DNA of 64,000 nucleotides from Actinokineospora fastidiosa (GCF_014648415.1 NZ_BMRB01000002.1:1633260-1697259); one strand, 5' to 3'. Positions 1 through 7,923 are shown, numbered from the stretch's first letter. Program-made: numbers and translations. The notes: generated by a model not told the origin, from the letters alone.

Positions 1-765
1 GGGGACATCGGGTTCTACTGGCAGTTCGGCCCGGAGGTGACCGCCGCGGCGGTGCGAACCTGGCGCCGCCAGGACCGGATCCTCGCGGTCGGCCTGATCG
101 ACGGCCCGGAACTGGTGCGGCTGGCCGTCGCGCCGGAAGCGCGGGAGGACGAAGCGCTCGCCCGGCGGATGGCTGAGGACGTCACCCGACCCGAACGCGG
201 TGTGCTGACGGCAGACAAGGCCTGCGTCGAAGCGCTCTGGGAGGGCCGTTTCCGGGAGTTGCTGCAGGAGGACGGCTGGGAGCCGGATGCGCCGTGGATC
301 CCGATGGCGCGTGACCTGGGCGAACCGGTGGCGGACAGCGGCCTGCGGGTCGAGGTGGTGGGCCCCGAACGGGTCGAGGACCGGGTCGCGGTCCACCGCG
401 CGGCGTTCGCGGGGTCGAGGTTCAGCGTGGAGCGTTGGCAGGCTATGGCCGCCGGGACACCGTACGCCGATGCCCGCTGCCTGGTCGGGTACAACGACCA
501 GGGCGCGGCGGTCGCGGCCACGACTGTGTGGTCAGCGGGCCCGGGGAAGCCCGGGTTGATCGAACCCCTCGGCGTGCACGGCGGCCATCAGGGACACGGT
601 TACGGCAAGGCGATCGCGGTCGCCGCCGCCGCGGCCCTGCGGGACATGGGCGCATCCAGCGCGACCGTGTGCGCCGAAGGCGCCAACTCCGCGGCTGTCG
701 CCACCTACCGTGCCAGCGGATACCGACCGCACCCCGAGGTGCGGGACCTGCGCCGGGTCGGCTGA
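1..765 (+). CDS. GNAT family N-acetyltransferase (5' end cut off by window)
   Basis: The reading frame is open from the first base, so the start lies upstream; a GTG at 37 is in frame but nothing marks it as the real start. The C-terminal part has the acetyl-CoA-binding GNAT pattern: GGHQGHGYGKAI (a Q/RxxGxG/A-type loop), then an Ala-rich helix and the ending NSAAVATYRASGYR, typical of the last strand and helix of the fold. The N-terminal half is more divergent and could be a second, degenerate GNAT-like domain. The substrate cannot be told. It converges on the rhodanese gene and a strong hairpin lies between them. Confidence 0.75.
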   Translation, partial: GDIGFYWQFGPEVTAAAVRTWRRQDRILAVGLIDGPELVRLAVAPEAREDEALARRMAEDVTRPERGVLTADKACVEALWEGRFRELLQEDGWEPDAPWIPMARDLGEPVADSGLRVEVVGPERVEDRVAVHRAAFAGSRFSVERWQAMAAGTPYADARCLVGYNDQGAAVAATTVWSAGPGKPGLIEPLGVHGGHQGHGYGKAIAVAAAAALRDMGASSATVCAEGANSAAVATYRASGYRPHPEVRDLRRVG

Positions 766-844
766 TCCCGCGGCGAGGGCGAGTCGCCTGCCCGCCACCG
801 TTCACGCCCCGCTCAAGGCAACGCCTGTCCCCTGCCGACCGGCA

Positions 845-874
845 CAGCCGCCCGTCCGGAGGGACGGGCGGCTG
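845..874. terminator. Bidirectional hairpin between convergent genes
   Basis: Perfect 13-bp inverted repeat (CAGCCGCCCGTCC / GGACGGGCGGCTG) with a 4-nt loop. It lies between the stop of the GNAT gene and the stop of the convergent rhodanese gene, so it could end transcription from both sides. Confidence 0.75.
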
Positions 875-898
875 TCTCCGTTCGAGGCCGGACCAGGG

Positions 899-1231
899 TC
901 AGGGGGACGACTCGAACGGAAGCCCAGCGGCGATCCAGTCGCTCAGGCCTGGCCGGTAGCGGTGGACGTTGGTGTAGCCGAGGGATTCCAGGGCCTCCGC
1001 CACGCGCAGGCTGGCGGTGCAGCCGTGGTTGGAGCAGTACGTCACCACCATCCTCCCCCGGTCCGGCAGCAGTGACGAGACCACATCGGCGCGGACGTCG
1101 GACGGGGGCAGGTGCACCGCTCCCGGCAGCCTGCGGGCCGCCCAGCTCATCCGCGACAGCGTGTCCACAACGGACACCTCGCCGTCGTCGATGGCCGCGC
1201 GGAGGTCCTCTCGGTCGATCAGGCGCACCAT
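899..1231 (-). CDS. Rhodanese-like domain protein
   Basis: A single-domain rhodanese of 110 residues. The active-site loop reads VTYCSNHGC, with the first Cys placed as the persulfide-carrying residue, followed by the helix TASLRVAEALESLGY and the ending GLSDWIAAGLP typical of the family. Known members move sulfur or act as small phosphatase-like modules; the role here is unknown. Its ATG overlaps the stop of the SnoaL-like gene by one base (TGATG). It is therefore the last gene of the eight-gene operon starting near 6231, which suggests, without proof, a part in the same pathway. Confidence 0.85.
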   Translation of the reverse strand: MVRLIDREDLRAAIDDGEVSVVDTLSRMSWAARRLPGAVHLPPSDVRADVVSSLLPDRGRMVVTYCSNHGCTASLRVAEALESLGYTNVHRYRPGLSDWIAAGLPFESSP

Positions 1232-1644
1232 CAGGACTCCCAGGCCAGGGCGGCTCGGTAGCTGTCCTCGAACATGTGGTACCGCGTGATCAGCCCGTCC
1301 GACACCCGGATGTGGAGGGCGAAGCGGCTGGCGAAGACCTTGCCGGTCGCCGTGACGCGGTGGGCGAATGCGCCGAGCACCACGCCGTCCTGGCCCAGGA
1401 CGATGATCTGGTCGATGTCGAACTTCTCCGTCGCGATGTCCTCCAGGGCGATGCGGAGGAACTCGTCGATCGCCGCCGTGGTGGTGCGCTCGCCGGTCCA
1501 GGGGACCGTGGGGGCGCCGGGGACCGAGAAGTCCGCGTCGGGCGCGAACAGGTCCACCATGCCGGGGCGGTCGCCCGCGCCGAAGCGCGTGAAGAACTCG
1601 CTGATGGTGGTGGCGGTGTCGCGGATGGTCGTCGGGGTGGACAT
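1231..1644 (-). CDS. SnoaL-like (NTF2-fold) protein
   Basis: A 137-residue protein with the SnoaL/NTF2-like pattern: an N-terminal helix (TISEFFTRFGAGDRPGMVDLFAPDADF), a central FLRIALED helix, and strands ending in VSDGLITRYHMFEDSYR. Such proteins are small cup-shaped enzymes or ligand binders, often cyclases, hydrolases or isomerases in secondary metabolism. The start is the ATG at 1644, eight bases after the oxidoreductase stop. It is translationally coupled to the rhodanese gene. In this operon it may isomerise or dehydrate the operon's product; this is inference. Confidence 0.75.
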   Translation of the reverse strand: MSTPTTIRDTATTISEFFTRFGAGDRPGMVDLFAPDADFSVPGAPTVPWTGERTTTAAIDEFLRIALEDIATEKFDIDQIIVLGQDGVVLGAFAHRVTATGKVFASRFALHIRVSDGLITRYHMFEDSYRAALAWES

Positions 1645-1652
1645 CGTTCTCC

Positions 1653-2594
1653 TTAGACGACGGACAAGACGATCTTGCCCAGGGTGCGGTTGGTCTCGCC
1701 GGCCTCGTGGGCCTTGGCCACGTCGGCGAGGGGGAACACGTGCTCGACGTGCACGCGCAGGGCGCCGTCCTGGACCAGGGCGGTCAGCTCGGCGAGCCCG
1801 GCGTGGTCCGGCTCGACCAGGAACGGCGTGACCCGCACGCCCAGGTCGGCGGCGCGGGCGGCGACCTGCGGGCTGACGACGCCGATCGGCTGGATCAGCA
1901 GGCCGCCGGGACGCAGGCAGGACAGCAGTTCGATCGTGGTGTCGCCGCCCAGCAGGTCCAGGACGACGTCCTGGTCGCGGACGGTCCGGCCGACATCGAC
2001 CAGCGTGTAGTCGATCGCCTCGTCCACGCCGACATCGGCGAGGAACGCGTGCTTGGCCGTGCGGGCGGTCCCGGTCACGATCGCGCCGCGCGCCCGGGCG
2101 ATCTGGGCGGCGAGATGCCCGACCCCGCCCGCGGCCGCGGTGATGAGGACGCGGTCGCCTGCGCCGATCCCGGCCACGTCGACCAGGGTCTGCCAGGCCG
2201 TCAGGCCCGCCATCGGCAGCGCGGCGGCCTCGACCATCGTCATCGCCTCGGGCTTGCGGACGAACTGGCGGGCGGGCGCGGTGACGTACTCGCCGTAGGC
2301 CCCGGCGCGCCGGGGGAACCACAGCAGGCCGAGCACCTCGTCGCCGGGCTGGAACCGGGTGACGCGGGGACCGGCGTCCACCACGCCCGCGACGTCCCAG
2401 CCCTGCACGAACGGGTGCGGCCCCAGCGCGCCGGGCGGGAAGACGCCCGCGCGGATCTTCCAGTCGACCGGGTTCACCCCGGCGGCGTGCACGCGGACGC
2501 CGACCTCGGTCGGCAGCGGCACCGGCTGGGGCACGGTGGCGGGGGCGAAGACCGCGCTCGCCTCGCCCGCCGCGGTGGTCATCATGACCTTCAT
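1653..2594 (-). CDS. NAD(P)-dependent MDR-family oxidoreductase
   Basis: A 313-residue zinc-independent medium-chain dehydrogenase/reductase of the quinone/enone reductase type. The GroES-like N-terminus has AAGVNPVDWKIRAGVFPP and a GWDVAGVV motif. The Rossmann domain starts near residue 145 with ITAAAGGVGHLAAQIA, which matches the NADPH-binding AxxGGVG loop. Family members reduce enone or enoyl double bonds. It sits between the HAD phosphatase (10-nt gap) and the SnoaL-like gene (8-nt gap), so it is co-transcribed with the KAS III/AvrD-like genes. A likely step is reduction of an unsaturated lactone or enone intermediate, as in butyrolactone-type signal synthesis (inference). Confidence 0.85.
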   Translation of the reverse strand: MKVMMTTAAGEASAVFAPATVPQPVPLPTEVGVRVHAAGVNPVDWKIRAGVFPPGALGPHPFVQGWDVAGVVDAGPRVTRFQPGDEVLGLLWFPRRAGAYGEYVTAPARQFVRKPEAMTMVEAAALPMAGLTAWQTLVDVAGIGAGDRVLITAAAGGVGHLAAQIARARGAIVTGTARTAKHAFLADVGVDEAIDYTLVDVGRTVRDQDVVLDLLGGDTTIELLSCLRPGGLLIQPIGVVSPQVAARAADLGVRVTPFLVEPDHAGLAELTALVQDGALRVHVEHVFPLADVAKAHEAGETNRTLGKIVLSVV

Positions 2595-2604
2595 CCGGAT
2601 CTCC

Positions 2605-3270
2605 TCATCGTGTGGGTGACGGCACCCTGGCCCAGCCGTGCCGGTGGGCGTGGGCGGTCAGGACCAGGTCGTCGCCGACCACGACCGGGCTGCCGACGGC
2701 GGCGAGCGCGGCCAGGTCGGAGGCGTCGTCGCCGTAGGAGTGGCAGCCGGCAAGGTCGAGGCCATGGGCGACGGCGACGTCGTGGATCGCCTGCGCCTTG
2801 CGCGCGCCGACCATCGGCCGGTCGACCGCGCCCGTGTAGCGGCCGCCGACCTGCTCGGGCTCCGTGCACACCACGACGTCGGCGGCGACGTGCTCGGCGA
2901 TCGGCGCGACGCACGGGGCGAACGAGCCCGACAGCAGCACGATCAGCTCGCCCGCCGCGGCGTGCGCGCGCAGCCGGGCCAGCACGTGCGGGTGGAACAG
3001 CCCGCCCGCGGCGTTCTCCTCGGCGAACCACCGCGCGCCCTCGGCGGCCAGCTCGGCGACCGGCCGGCCGCGGAAGGCCGCGTAGAACGCGCGGTTGGAC
3101 TCCTCCCGGCCCGCGCCCGCCGCCTTCATCCGGGCCAGCGCGGCCATGACGTCGTCGTAGCGCCGCCGGGGCTCCCCGCGCGCGGCCATGTCGTGGGCGA
3201 GGAAGCGGAACAGGCTGGTCACGGTGATCAGCGTCCCGTCGACGTCGAAGAACGCCGCTCGGCGGGCCAT
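2605..3270 (-). CDS. HAD-IB family phosphatase
   Basis: A 221-residue haloacid dehalogenase-superfamily hydrolase. Motif I is FFDVDGTLI near the N-terminus (first Asp the nucleophile), motif II is LLSGSF, and motif IV is GDDASDL near residue 180. The helical cap between motifs I and II is the small C1 type of the SerB-like HAD-IB group. It should dephosphorylate a small phosphorylated metabolite. It is one base from the acyl carrier protein gene and 10 bases from the oxidoreductase. In an AvrD-like pathway the substrate could be a phosphorylated sugar or a phosphorylated condensation product; this is inference. Confidence 0.85.
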   Translation of the reverse strand: MARRAAFFDVDGTLITVTSLFRFLAHDMAARGEPRRRYDDVMAALARMKAAGAGREESNRAFYAAFRGRPVAELAAEGARWFAEENAAGGLFHPHVLARLRAHAAAGELIVLLSGSFAPCVAPIAEHVAADVVVCTEPEQVGGRYTGAVDRPMVGARKAQAIHDVAVAHGLDLAGCHSYGDDASDLAALAAVGSPVVVGDDLVLTAHAHRHGWARVPSPTR

Positions 3271-3271
3271 G

Positions 3272-3508
3272 TCAGCGCGTCCGCGCGTCGAGGTAGTCCA
3301 GCGCCTCGCGCAGCGTCTGCTCGTGGTGCAGGTCGCCCTCGGGTATGGCGACGCCGTACTCCTTCTGGACCGCCAGCGCCACCTCCATCAGGTGCAGCGA
3401 GTCCAGTCCCAGCTCGTCGAAGGTCAGGCCGGGGTCGAGCTCGTCGACGGTCAGCTCCGCCTTCTCGGCGAAGAGCTCCAGGAATCTCGTGGTCGTTGCA
3501 GTGTCCAT
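3272..3508 (-). CDS. Acyl carrier protein
   Basis: A 78-residue stand-alone acyl carrier protein. The phosphopantetheine attachment site is in the motif DELGLDSLHLMEVAL, with Ser in DSL, followed by the helix KEYGVAIPEGDLHHEQTLREAL. Length and acidic character fit the family. It lies between the KAS III gene (13-nt gap) and the phosphatase (1-nt gap). It very likely carries the beta-ketoacyl chain made by that KAS III rather than serving general fatty-acid synthesis. Confidence 0.92.
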   Translation of the reverse strand: MDTATTTRFLELFAEKAELTVDELDPGLTFDELGLDSLHLMEVALAVQKEYGVAIPEGDLHHEQTLREALDYLDARTR

Positions 3509-3521
3509 TGTGTCCTTCCGA

Positions 3522-4508
3522 TCAGGCCGGGTCCGGCCACTCCAGGGTCACCGCGCCCCAACTGGCGCCGCCGCCGAACGCGGTGAGCAGCACCCGGTCG
3601 CCCGGGTTCACGAGGCCCGCGGCGACGGCGTCGTCGAGGGCGATGGGGATGGACGCCGCCGCGGTGTTGCCGAAGCGCTCGACGTTGACGAACGCCTTCT
3701 CCCGGGGCAGGCCCAGCTGGTCGGCCACCGCGCGCAGGATGCGCACGTTGGCCTGGTGCCCCACGAGCCAGTCGACCGCGTCGACCGGCCATCCGGTGCG
3801 GGCCAGCACGGTCCGCGACGACTCCGCCATGCGCAGCACCGCGTGCTTGAACACGGCCTGGCCCCGCATGGTGAAGAAGTGGTCGGACGGCGACGCGCCG
3901 GTCTTCATCCGCGAGCCGCCCGCGGGCACGATGATCAGGTCGGCCAGCGCGCCGTCGCTGCCGAGGTCGAAGCCGAGCAGCGCGCCGCGCTGGGACTGCT
4001 CCCCCGCGGCCAGCACGACCGCCCCCGCCCCGTCGCCGAAGATCGGCGCGGTGGCGCGGTCGTCCGGGTCGATGATCGTGCTGAACGCCTCGGCGGCGAT
4101 CACCAGCACCCGCTCGGCCGTGCCGAGCGCGATCATCCCGGCCGCGCTCGCCAGCCCGTAGAGGAAGCCGGAGCAGACCGCGGCGACGTCGTAGGCGGCG
4201 ACGGCGCCGAGGCCGAGCCTGCTCGCCACCGTCGGCGCGGTGGCCGGGCAGGGGTGGTCGGGGGTCGTGGTGGCCAGGACGACGGCGTCCACGTCGGCCA
4301 CGCCCGCCGACTTCATCGCCCGGCTCCCGGCCAGCACGGCCAGGTCGCTGGTCGCCGTGCCGGGCTCGACCAGCCTGCGCTCGCGGATGCCGGTGCGCGA
4401 GCGGATCCACTCGTCGGAGGTGTCCATCCGGGCGGCGAACGCGTCGTTGGTGACGACCCGGTCCGGCACGGCGGACCCGATCCCGGTGAGGACGGCGGCA
4501 CGGCCCAT
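3522..4508 (-). CDS. 3-oxoacyl-ACP synthase III (KAS III/FabH-like)
   Basis: A 328-residue thiolase-fold condensing enzyme. The catalytic triad is visible: Cys in DVAAVCSGFLYGL, His in VGHQANVRIL, and Asn in RFGNTAAAS. N-terminal features such as TSDEWIRSRTGIRER and the C-terminal FGGGASWGA are typical of FabH. The ATG at 4508 is preferred to one eight codons upstream because it overlaps the preceding stop by one base (TGATG). The cognate acyl carrier protein follows directly. It probably starts or extends a short beta-ketoacyl chain for the AvrD-like enzyme. The operon context argues against it being the housekeeping FabH. Confidence 0.9.
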   Translation of the reverse strand: MGRAAVLTGIGSAVPDRVVTNDAFAARMDTSDEWIRSRTGIRERRLVEPGTATSDLAVLAGSRAMKSAGVADVDAVVLATTTPDHPCPATAPTVASRLGLGAVAAYDVAAVCSGFLYGLASAAGMIALGTAERVLVIAAEAFSTIIDPDDRATAPIFGDGAGAVVLAAGEQSQRGALLGFDLGSDGALADLIIVPAGGSRMKTGASPSDHFFTMRGQAVFKHAVLRMAESSRTVLARTGWPVDAVDWLVGHQANVRILRAVADQLGLPREKAFVNVERFGNTAAASIPIALDDAVAAGLVNPGDRVLLTAFGGGASWGAVTLEWPDPA

Positions 4509-5227
4509 CAGGACGCCTTGTCCACGGCCCACGCGCGGTCGGACTCGATCGTCATGTCGACGGCCCGGTACTCCTCCTGCGCGCGTTCGATGGCGGTGTC
4601 GACGTCCATGACCGGCTGGAAGCCGAAGATCTCCACGATCCGCAGCAGCCGTTCGGTCAGCGTGCCGCCGACGACGTGGCGCGGGATGCCCAGCTCGTCG
4701 ATGGCCTTGGCGATGCCCTCGTCGGCGAGCCTGCGGAAGCGCTCGTTGACCGGCCGGTGGCCGTCCTTGGCCAGCTCCAGCTCGTTGGGCAGGTGCACGA
4801 ACGCGTCGTAGGTGGTGCGCACGTGCTCCTTGATGGCGACGCCGAGCTGGTCCATGACCTGCTCGAAGAACAGCATCTCCTGCGTCTTCGCCACGGTCTC
4901 CATGTCACCGAGGTGCACGGAGTCGTTGGGGTTGATGCCGACGATCACGCGCACCGAGCCGTAGAGCCACTCCTGCAGCGACGAGCCGTCGGAGACGAAG
5001 CCGTCGGTCAGGTGGCTCTCGTGCACGACCCGCTCGACGTGCCTGCGCACGATCAGCTGGATCAGCTCAGCGCCGGTGCACTGCTCCAGCGTCTTGCCGG
5101 GGACGGCGAAGGGCAGCAGTTCGCGCATGGTGCGGGCGCGGGTGCGCGGGATGCCGACGTAGTGCGCGAGCGCGTAGGAGGTCAGGGTCTTTCCGGACGA
5201 GTACGTGCCGGAGATGGCGAGCTTCAT
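4508..5227 (-). CDS. P-loop ATP-binding protein (AAA_28/NadR-like, putative kinase)
   Basis: A 239-residue protein with a Walker A loop right at the N-terminus (MKLAISGTYSSGKTLTS). It is followed by an ARTMRELLPFAVPGKTLEQ segment and SDGSSLQEWLYG, where the family places a base or metal ligand. The overall pattern recalls the NadR/Ttd14-like AAA_28 group of small-molecule kinases and ATPases, not an AAA+ ring protein. It begins 11 bases after the AvrD-like stop and overlaps the KAS III start by one base. Being paired with a HAD phosphatase, it may phosphorylate a sugar or acyl intermediate that the phosphatase later releases. That role is inference. Confidence 0.7.
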   Translation of the reverse strand: MKLAISGTYSSGKTLTSYALAHYVGIPRTRARTMRELLPFAVPGKTLEQCTGAELIQLIVRRHVERVVHESHLTDGFVSDGSSLQEWLYGSVRVIVGINPNDSVHLGDMETVAKTQEMLFFEQVMDQLGVAIKEHVRTTYDAFVHLPNELELAKDGHRPVNERFRRLADEGIAKAIDELGIPRHVVGGTLTERLLRIVEIFGFQPVMDVDTAIERAQEEYRAVDMTIESDRAWAVDKAS

Positions 5228-5238
5228 CGTTGTCCGTT

Positions 5239-6231
5239 TCAGTGGTCGGTCGGAAGGGCGTGGGCGACGGCGCAGGTGAAGGTGATGCCCGCGAGGTCGC
5301 AGTGGATCTGCGCGGTGCGCCAGCGGCCGCCGTCCATGTCGATCAGCGCCGGGTCGCGCAGCGTGGTGGTCAGCGGCAGCGCGTCGGCCATCGGGCGGTC
5401 GGGACGCGGGACGTCGAGCACGGTCGAGCGCATCCACAGCGTGTTGCTCTCGCTGCGGCGCATGGAGTCGTGCTCGTAGAGCAGGATCTGGGCGAGCTGC
5501 AGGCCGGTGGCGAAGGCGTCCACGGTCGTGGGCGCCGGGCTGTACGCGCCCTCGATGCCCTGGTCCGCGGTCGACTGGTCCAGCCGGACGACACCGGATG
5601 CCGTCAGGGTGGGCACGTCGACCGCCAACGCGTCGATGCGGTGGACGGCTGTGGCGAAACCGCTGCCGTAGTAGCGCTGGGAGGCCGGGCCGAGCAGCAC
5701 GTCGGGGTGCGCGTACTCCGCGCGTCCGATGTGGACGTCGCCGCCCCCGTGCACGACCTCACAGCGCACCCGCATGGCGCCCACCTGGCCGTCCACAACG
5801 GAGACGCCGTCAGAAGTCCCGCGCAGCCGCGCGCCGAGGGGCAGCTCCCCCAGGTCCTCCTCGGGCGCGCGGCCCGCCCGGATCTTGATCCGGCGCACCC
5901 ACATGGCCCGGTGCGCCGCCGGATCCGGGCGGAACGCCGAGACCAGGCAGAGCTCGGCGAGCTGGACGCCGAGCAGGATGGCGTCGATGGTGCTCAGGTG
6001 CGGCCGCAGGTCGGCCGACGCTGTCTTCTTCGACCAGTCGACCGGGTAGGCCAGGCCGACGGTCGTGGCCACCGTCGCGTCGTCCGCCGCCCGGACGGAC
6101 ACGGTGACCGGCCCGAAGGCGTAGTCCACGCGCCGGTATCCGGCGGAGAAGAAGCGCTTGGCGCCGTCGCCGAGGTAGTCGTCCACGGTCGCGCGCGCCA
6201 GGGTTTCGCGCGGCAGAGTCTGATGCGTCAT
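5239..6231 (-). CDS. AvrD-like protein (syringolide-synthase family candidate)
   Basis: A 330-residue protein that I assign to the AvrD family from its pattern: DDYLGDGAKRFFSAGYRRV near residue 16, YPVDWSKK, then LRPHLSTIDAILLGVQLAE. It is internally duplicated: the second half repeats the order with RYYGSGFATAV, IEGAYSPAPTTVDAFATGLQ and SNTLWMR (compare AMWVRR in the first half). AvrD of Pseudomonas syringae makes syringolides from a beta-ketoacyl unit and a pentulose. The KAS III, carrier protein, phosphatase and reductase downstream fit such chemistry. An upstream ATG at 6300 with an AGAGG-like site is an alternative start adding 23 residues. An AfsA/ScbA relative is the main alternative identity. 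Confidence 0.65.
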   Translation of the reverse strand: MTHQTLPRETLARATVDDYLGDGAKRFFSAGYRRVDYAFGPVTVSVRAADDATVATTVGLAYPVDWSKKTASADLRPHLSTIDAILLGVQLAELCLVSAFRPDPAAHRAMWVRRIKIRAGRAPEEDLGELPLGARLRGTSDGVSVVDGQVGAMRVRCEVVHGGGDVHIGRAEYAHPDVLLGPASQRYYGSGFATAVHRIDALAVDVPTLTASGVVRLDQSTADQGIEGAYSPAPTTVDAFATGLQLAQILLYEHDSMRRSESNTLWMRSTVLDVPRPDRPMADALPLTTTLRDPALIDMDGGRWRTAQIHCDLAGITFTCAVAHALPTDH

Positions 6232-6492
6232 CCAGCCGTCCAATCGCCGAGCACGGTTCGTAACACCGAGAAACAAGGGATGAGCGGGCCGGTCACCCAT
6301 TCGGACCTCTATGGCCGCCGCTCACCCCGAAGCTATCACCGAGAGCGACGAGCGAGCCTGCGCTGCTTTGTACATGTACGGCCAAACAGGTACCGCGAAC
6401 ACCACGGTGATGTGGGCTACAAACGAATGCCGGGCCGCGCGCCCGCCCGTACACACTGGACCGACCCACCGATTCCCGCGAAGGGCCTGCCC
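6232..6492. promoter_or_regulatory. Divergent intergenic region upstream of the AvrD-like operon
   Basis: About 260 bases, less GC-rich than its surroundings, separating the minus-strand AvrD-like operon from the plus-strand thioesterase. It must hold both promoters, but no convincing -35/-10 pair or autoregulator box could be picked by eye. The upstream part (to 6300) could instead encode extra N-terminal residues of the AvrD-like protein. Confidence 0.5.
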
Positions 6493-6918
6493 GTGTCCAC
6501 GAACCTCTTCCCCGTGCAGGTGAATGCCGACTACCAGGCTGAACAGCTCATCGCCAAGCTCGGCATCACGCTCGTCGAGTGCAGGCCGGGACTGGTCGTC
6601 GGCACGATGCCGGTGTCCGGGAACCGGCAACCCGTCGGCATCATGCACGGCGGCGCCAACGCGGCCCTCGCCGAGACGCTCGGCTCGTTCGCCGCGTGGC
6701 TGCACGCTGGCGACGGCGGCCAGGCCGTCGGCACCGACCTGTCGTGCACGCACCACCGCTGGGTCGCGTCCGGCATCGTCACCGGCGTCGCCACGCCGCT
6801 GCACGAGGGCCGCACCAGCGCAACGTACGAGATCGCCATCACCGACGACGCCGGGCGCCGCACCTGCTCGGCCCGGCTCACCTGCGCCATCAGTCGCCGC
6901 GTCCGCAGGCCGAGGTGA
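6493..6918 (+). CDS. Hotdog-fold thioesterase (PaaI/MenI-like)
   Basis: About 141 residues with the hotdog thioesterase signature GIMHGGANAALAETLGS: His-Gly-Gly plus the Glu of the central helix, as in PaaI/EntH/MenI proteins. It ends with strands EGRTSATYEIAITDD and RLTCAIS. These enzymes hydrolyse small acyl-CoA or acyl-carrier thioesters. The start is taken as GTG 6493 with an AAGGG sequence upstream; GTG 6514 is also possible. It diverges from the AvrD-like operon and could release or proofread its acyl intermediates, but the sequence fits a general acyl-CoA thioesterase as well. Its stop directly abuts that of the convergent kelch gene. Confidence 0.82.
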   Translation: MSTNLFPVQVNADYQAEQLIAKLGITLVECRPGLVVGTMPVSGNRQPVGIMHGGANAALAETLGSFAAWLHAGDGGQAVGTDLSCTHHRWVASGIVTGVATPLHEGRTSATYEIAITDDAGRRTCSARLTCAISRRVRRPR

Positions 6919-7923
6919 TCATGCTCCACAGTCGACACCCAGCGCCTCGGCCGTCGCGGACGCGGTGATCCCCGGGCGCGGACCGCCAGCGAAGGTGAGC
7001 ACCGCGCCGTCCACCGCCACGACACCGAGTCCGTGCCGAGGGTGCGGGGTCGGGGTGAGCGATGCCCACGTCCCGGTGTCCGCCGAGTAGGCCTCGACTT
7101 GGGCGAACGTCGACGCGCCCTCGCCGCCGATGGCCACCACCACGTCCGGGCACGGCGTCGCCGCGCCCAGACCGCTGCGGGGCGTGGGCAGCGGCTCACG
7201 CGTGGACCACTCGCCGCGCGCCGGGTCGTAGACCTCGTGCGCGGCCAGGTTTCCGCCCGCGCGGCCGCCGATCGTGTGCACGGTCCCGCCGATCGCCGCG
7301 CCCGCCAGGTGCTCGCGCGCGGTCGGCGGGCCGGGGGCGGTGGACCAGCTGTCGGCGGCGACGTCGTAAACCAGCATGTGCTCCGCCAGGCCGTCCGGGC
7401 CGATCCCGCCAGCGAGGTAGACCCGGCCGCCGACGGCGACCGCCACGCCAGCGGCCCGGGGCTCGGGCATCGGGGCGCGGGCGGTCCACGTCGTGCCGTC
7501 GAGGCGGTGGACGGCTGTCAGCGGGTCGCGGGCGGCGTCATAGCCGCCGAAGACGTGAACCGCACCGTCCACAGTGGCCGACATGGCATGATGCGCGGGG
7601 ACCGGCAGCTCCGGGCCGGTCCGCCAGCGGTCGGCGGCGATGTCGTACACCTCGGTGAGCGCGAGCGGGGTCCAGTCGTCCACCAGGCCGCCGACCACGA
7701 CGACCTCCCCGCCCGCGCGGGCGGCCGTCACCTCGGTCCGCTCGGACGGGGCCTGCGCGAGCGGTCGCCAACCCGCCTGCTCGGGCGTCGTCGTGGCGGT
7801 GGACGCGGATCGCGGGGGCACGGAAGGCGCGGGCGCGGGCCGCACCGGCGCGGTCGGCGCCGGAGCGGCGCAGGCCGCGGTCAGCAGCACGGCGGCGAGG
7901 GCGGCCAAGCGCATCGACGTCAT
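6919..7923 (-). CDS. Kelch-repeat lipoprotein
   Basis: A 334-residue exported lipoprotein. The signal peptide MTSMRLAALAAVLLTAAC ends in a lipobox-like LTAAC, followed by a Pro/Ala-rich linker. The rest is a series of kelch motifs, each with a GG pair and later Tyr/Trp: VVVVGGLVDD, VHVFGGYDAA, VYLAGGIGPD, VHTIGGRAGG, VVAIGGEGAS, VLTFAGGPRP. About six repeats suggest one beta-propeller outside the membrane. The ligand or partner is unknown. The start at 7923 gives the signal peptide directly after the Met; an upstream in-frame extension lacks coding character. Confidence 0.85.
   Translation of the reverse strand: MTSMRLAALAAVLLTAACAAPAPTAPVRPAPAPSVPPRSASTATTTPEQAGWRPLAQAPSERTEVTAARAGGEVVVVGGLVDDWTPLALTEVYDIAADRWRTGPELPVPAHHAMSATVDGAVHVFGGYDAARDPLTAVHRLDGTTWTARAPMPEPRAAGVAVAVGGRVYLAGGIGPDGLAEHMLVYDVAADSWSTAPGPPTAREHLAGAAIGGTVHTIGGRAGGNLAAHEVYDPARGEWSTREPLPTPRSGLGAATPCPDVVVAIGGEGASTFAQVEAYSADTGTWASLTPTPHPRHGLGVVAVDGAVLTFAGGPRPGITASATAEALGVDCGA

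Noticed and set aside
1231-2322. A single 363-codon open frame that ends as the SnoaL-like gene
   Set aside because: The first two thirds are an Arg/Pro-rich shadow of the oxidoreductase gene; only the segment from ATG 1644 is protein-like and it has correct operon spacing.
4508-5227. AAA+ ring ATPase related to the eCIS ATPase
   Set aside because: Too short, Walker A at the extreme N-terminus, no AAA+ sensor or arginine-finger motifs, and far from the eCIS operon.
6232-6492. Gamma-butyrolactone autoregulatory element (ARE box)
   Set aside because: CGGTTCGT and AAACAGGTACC resemble half-sites, but spacing and orientation do not give a convincing palindrome.
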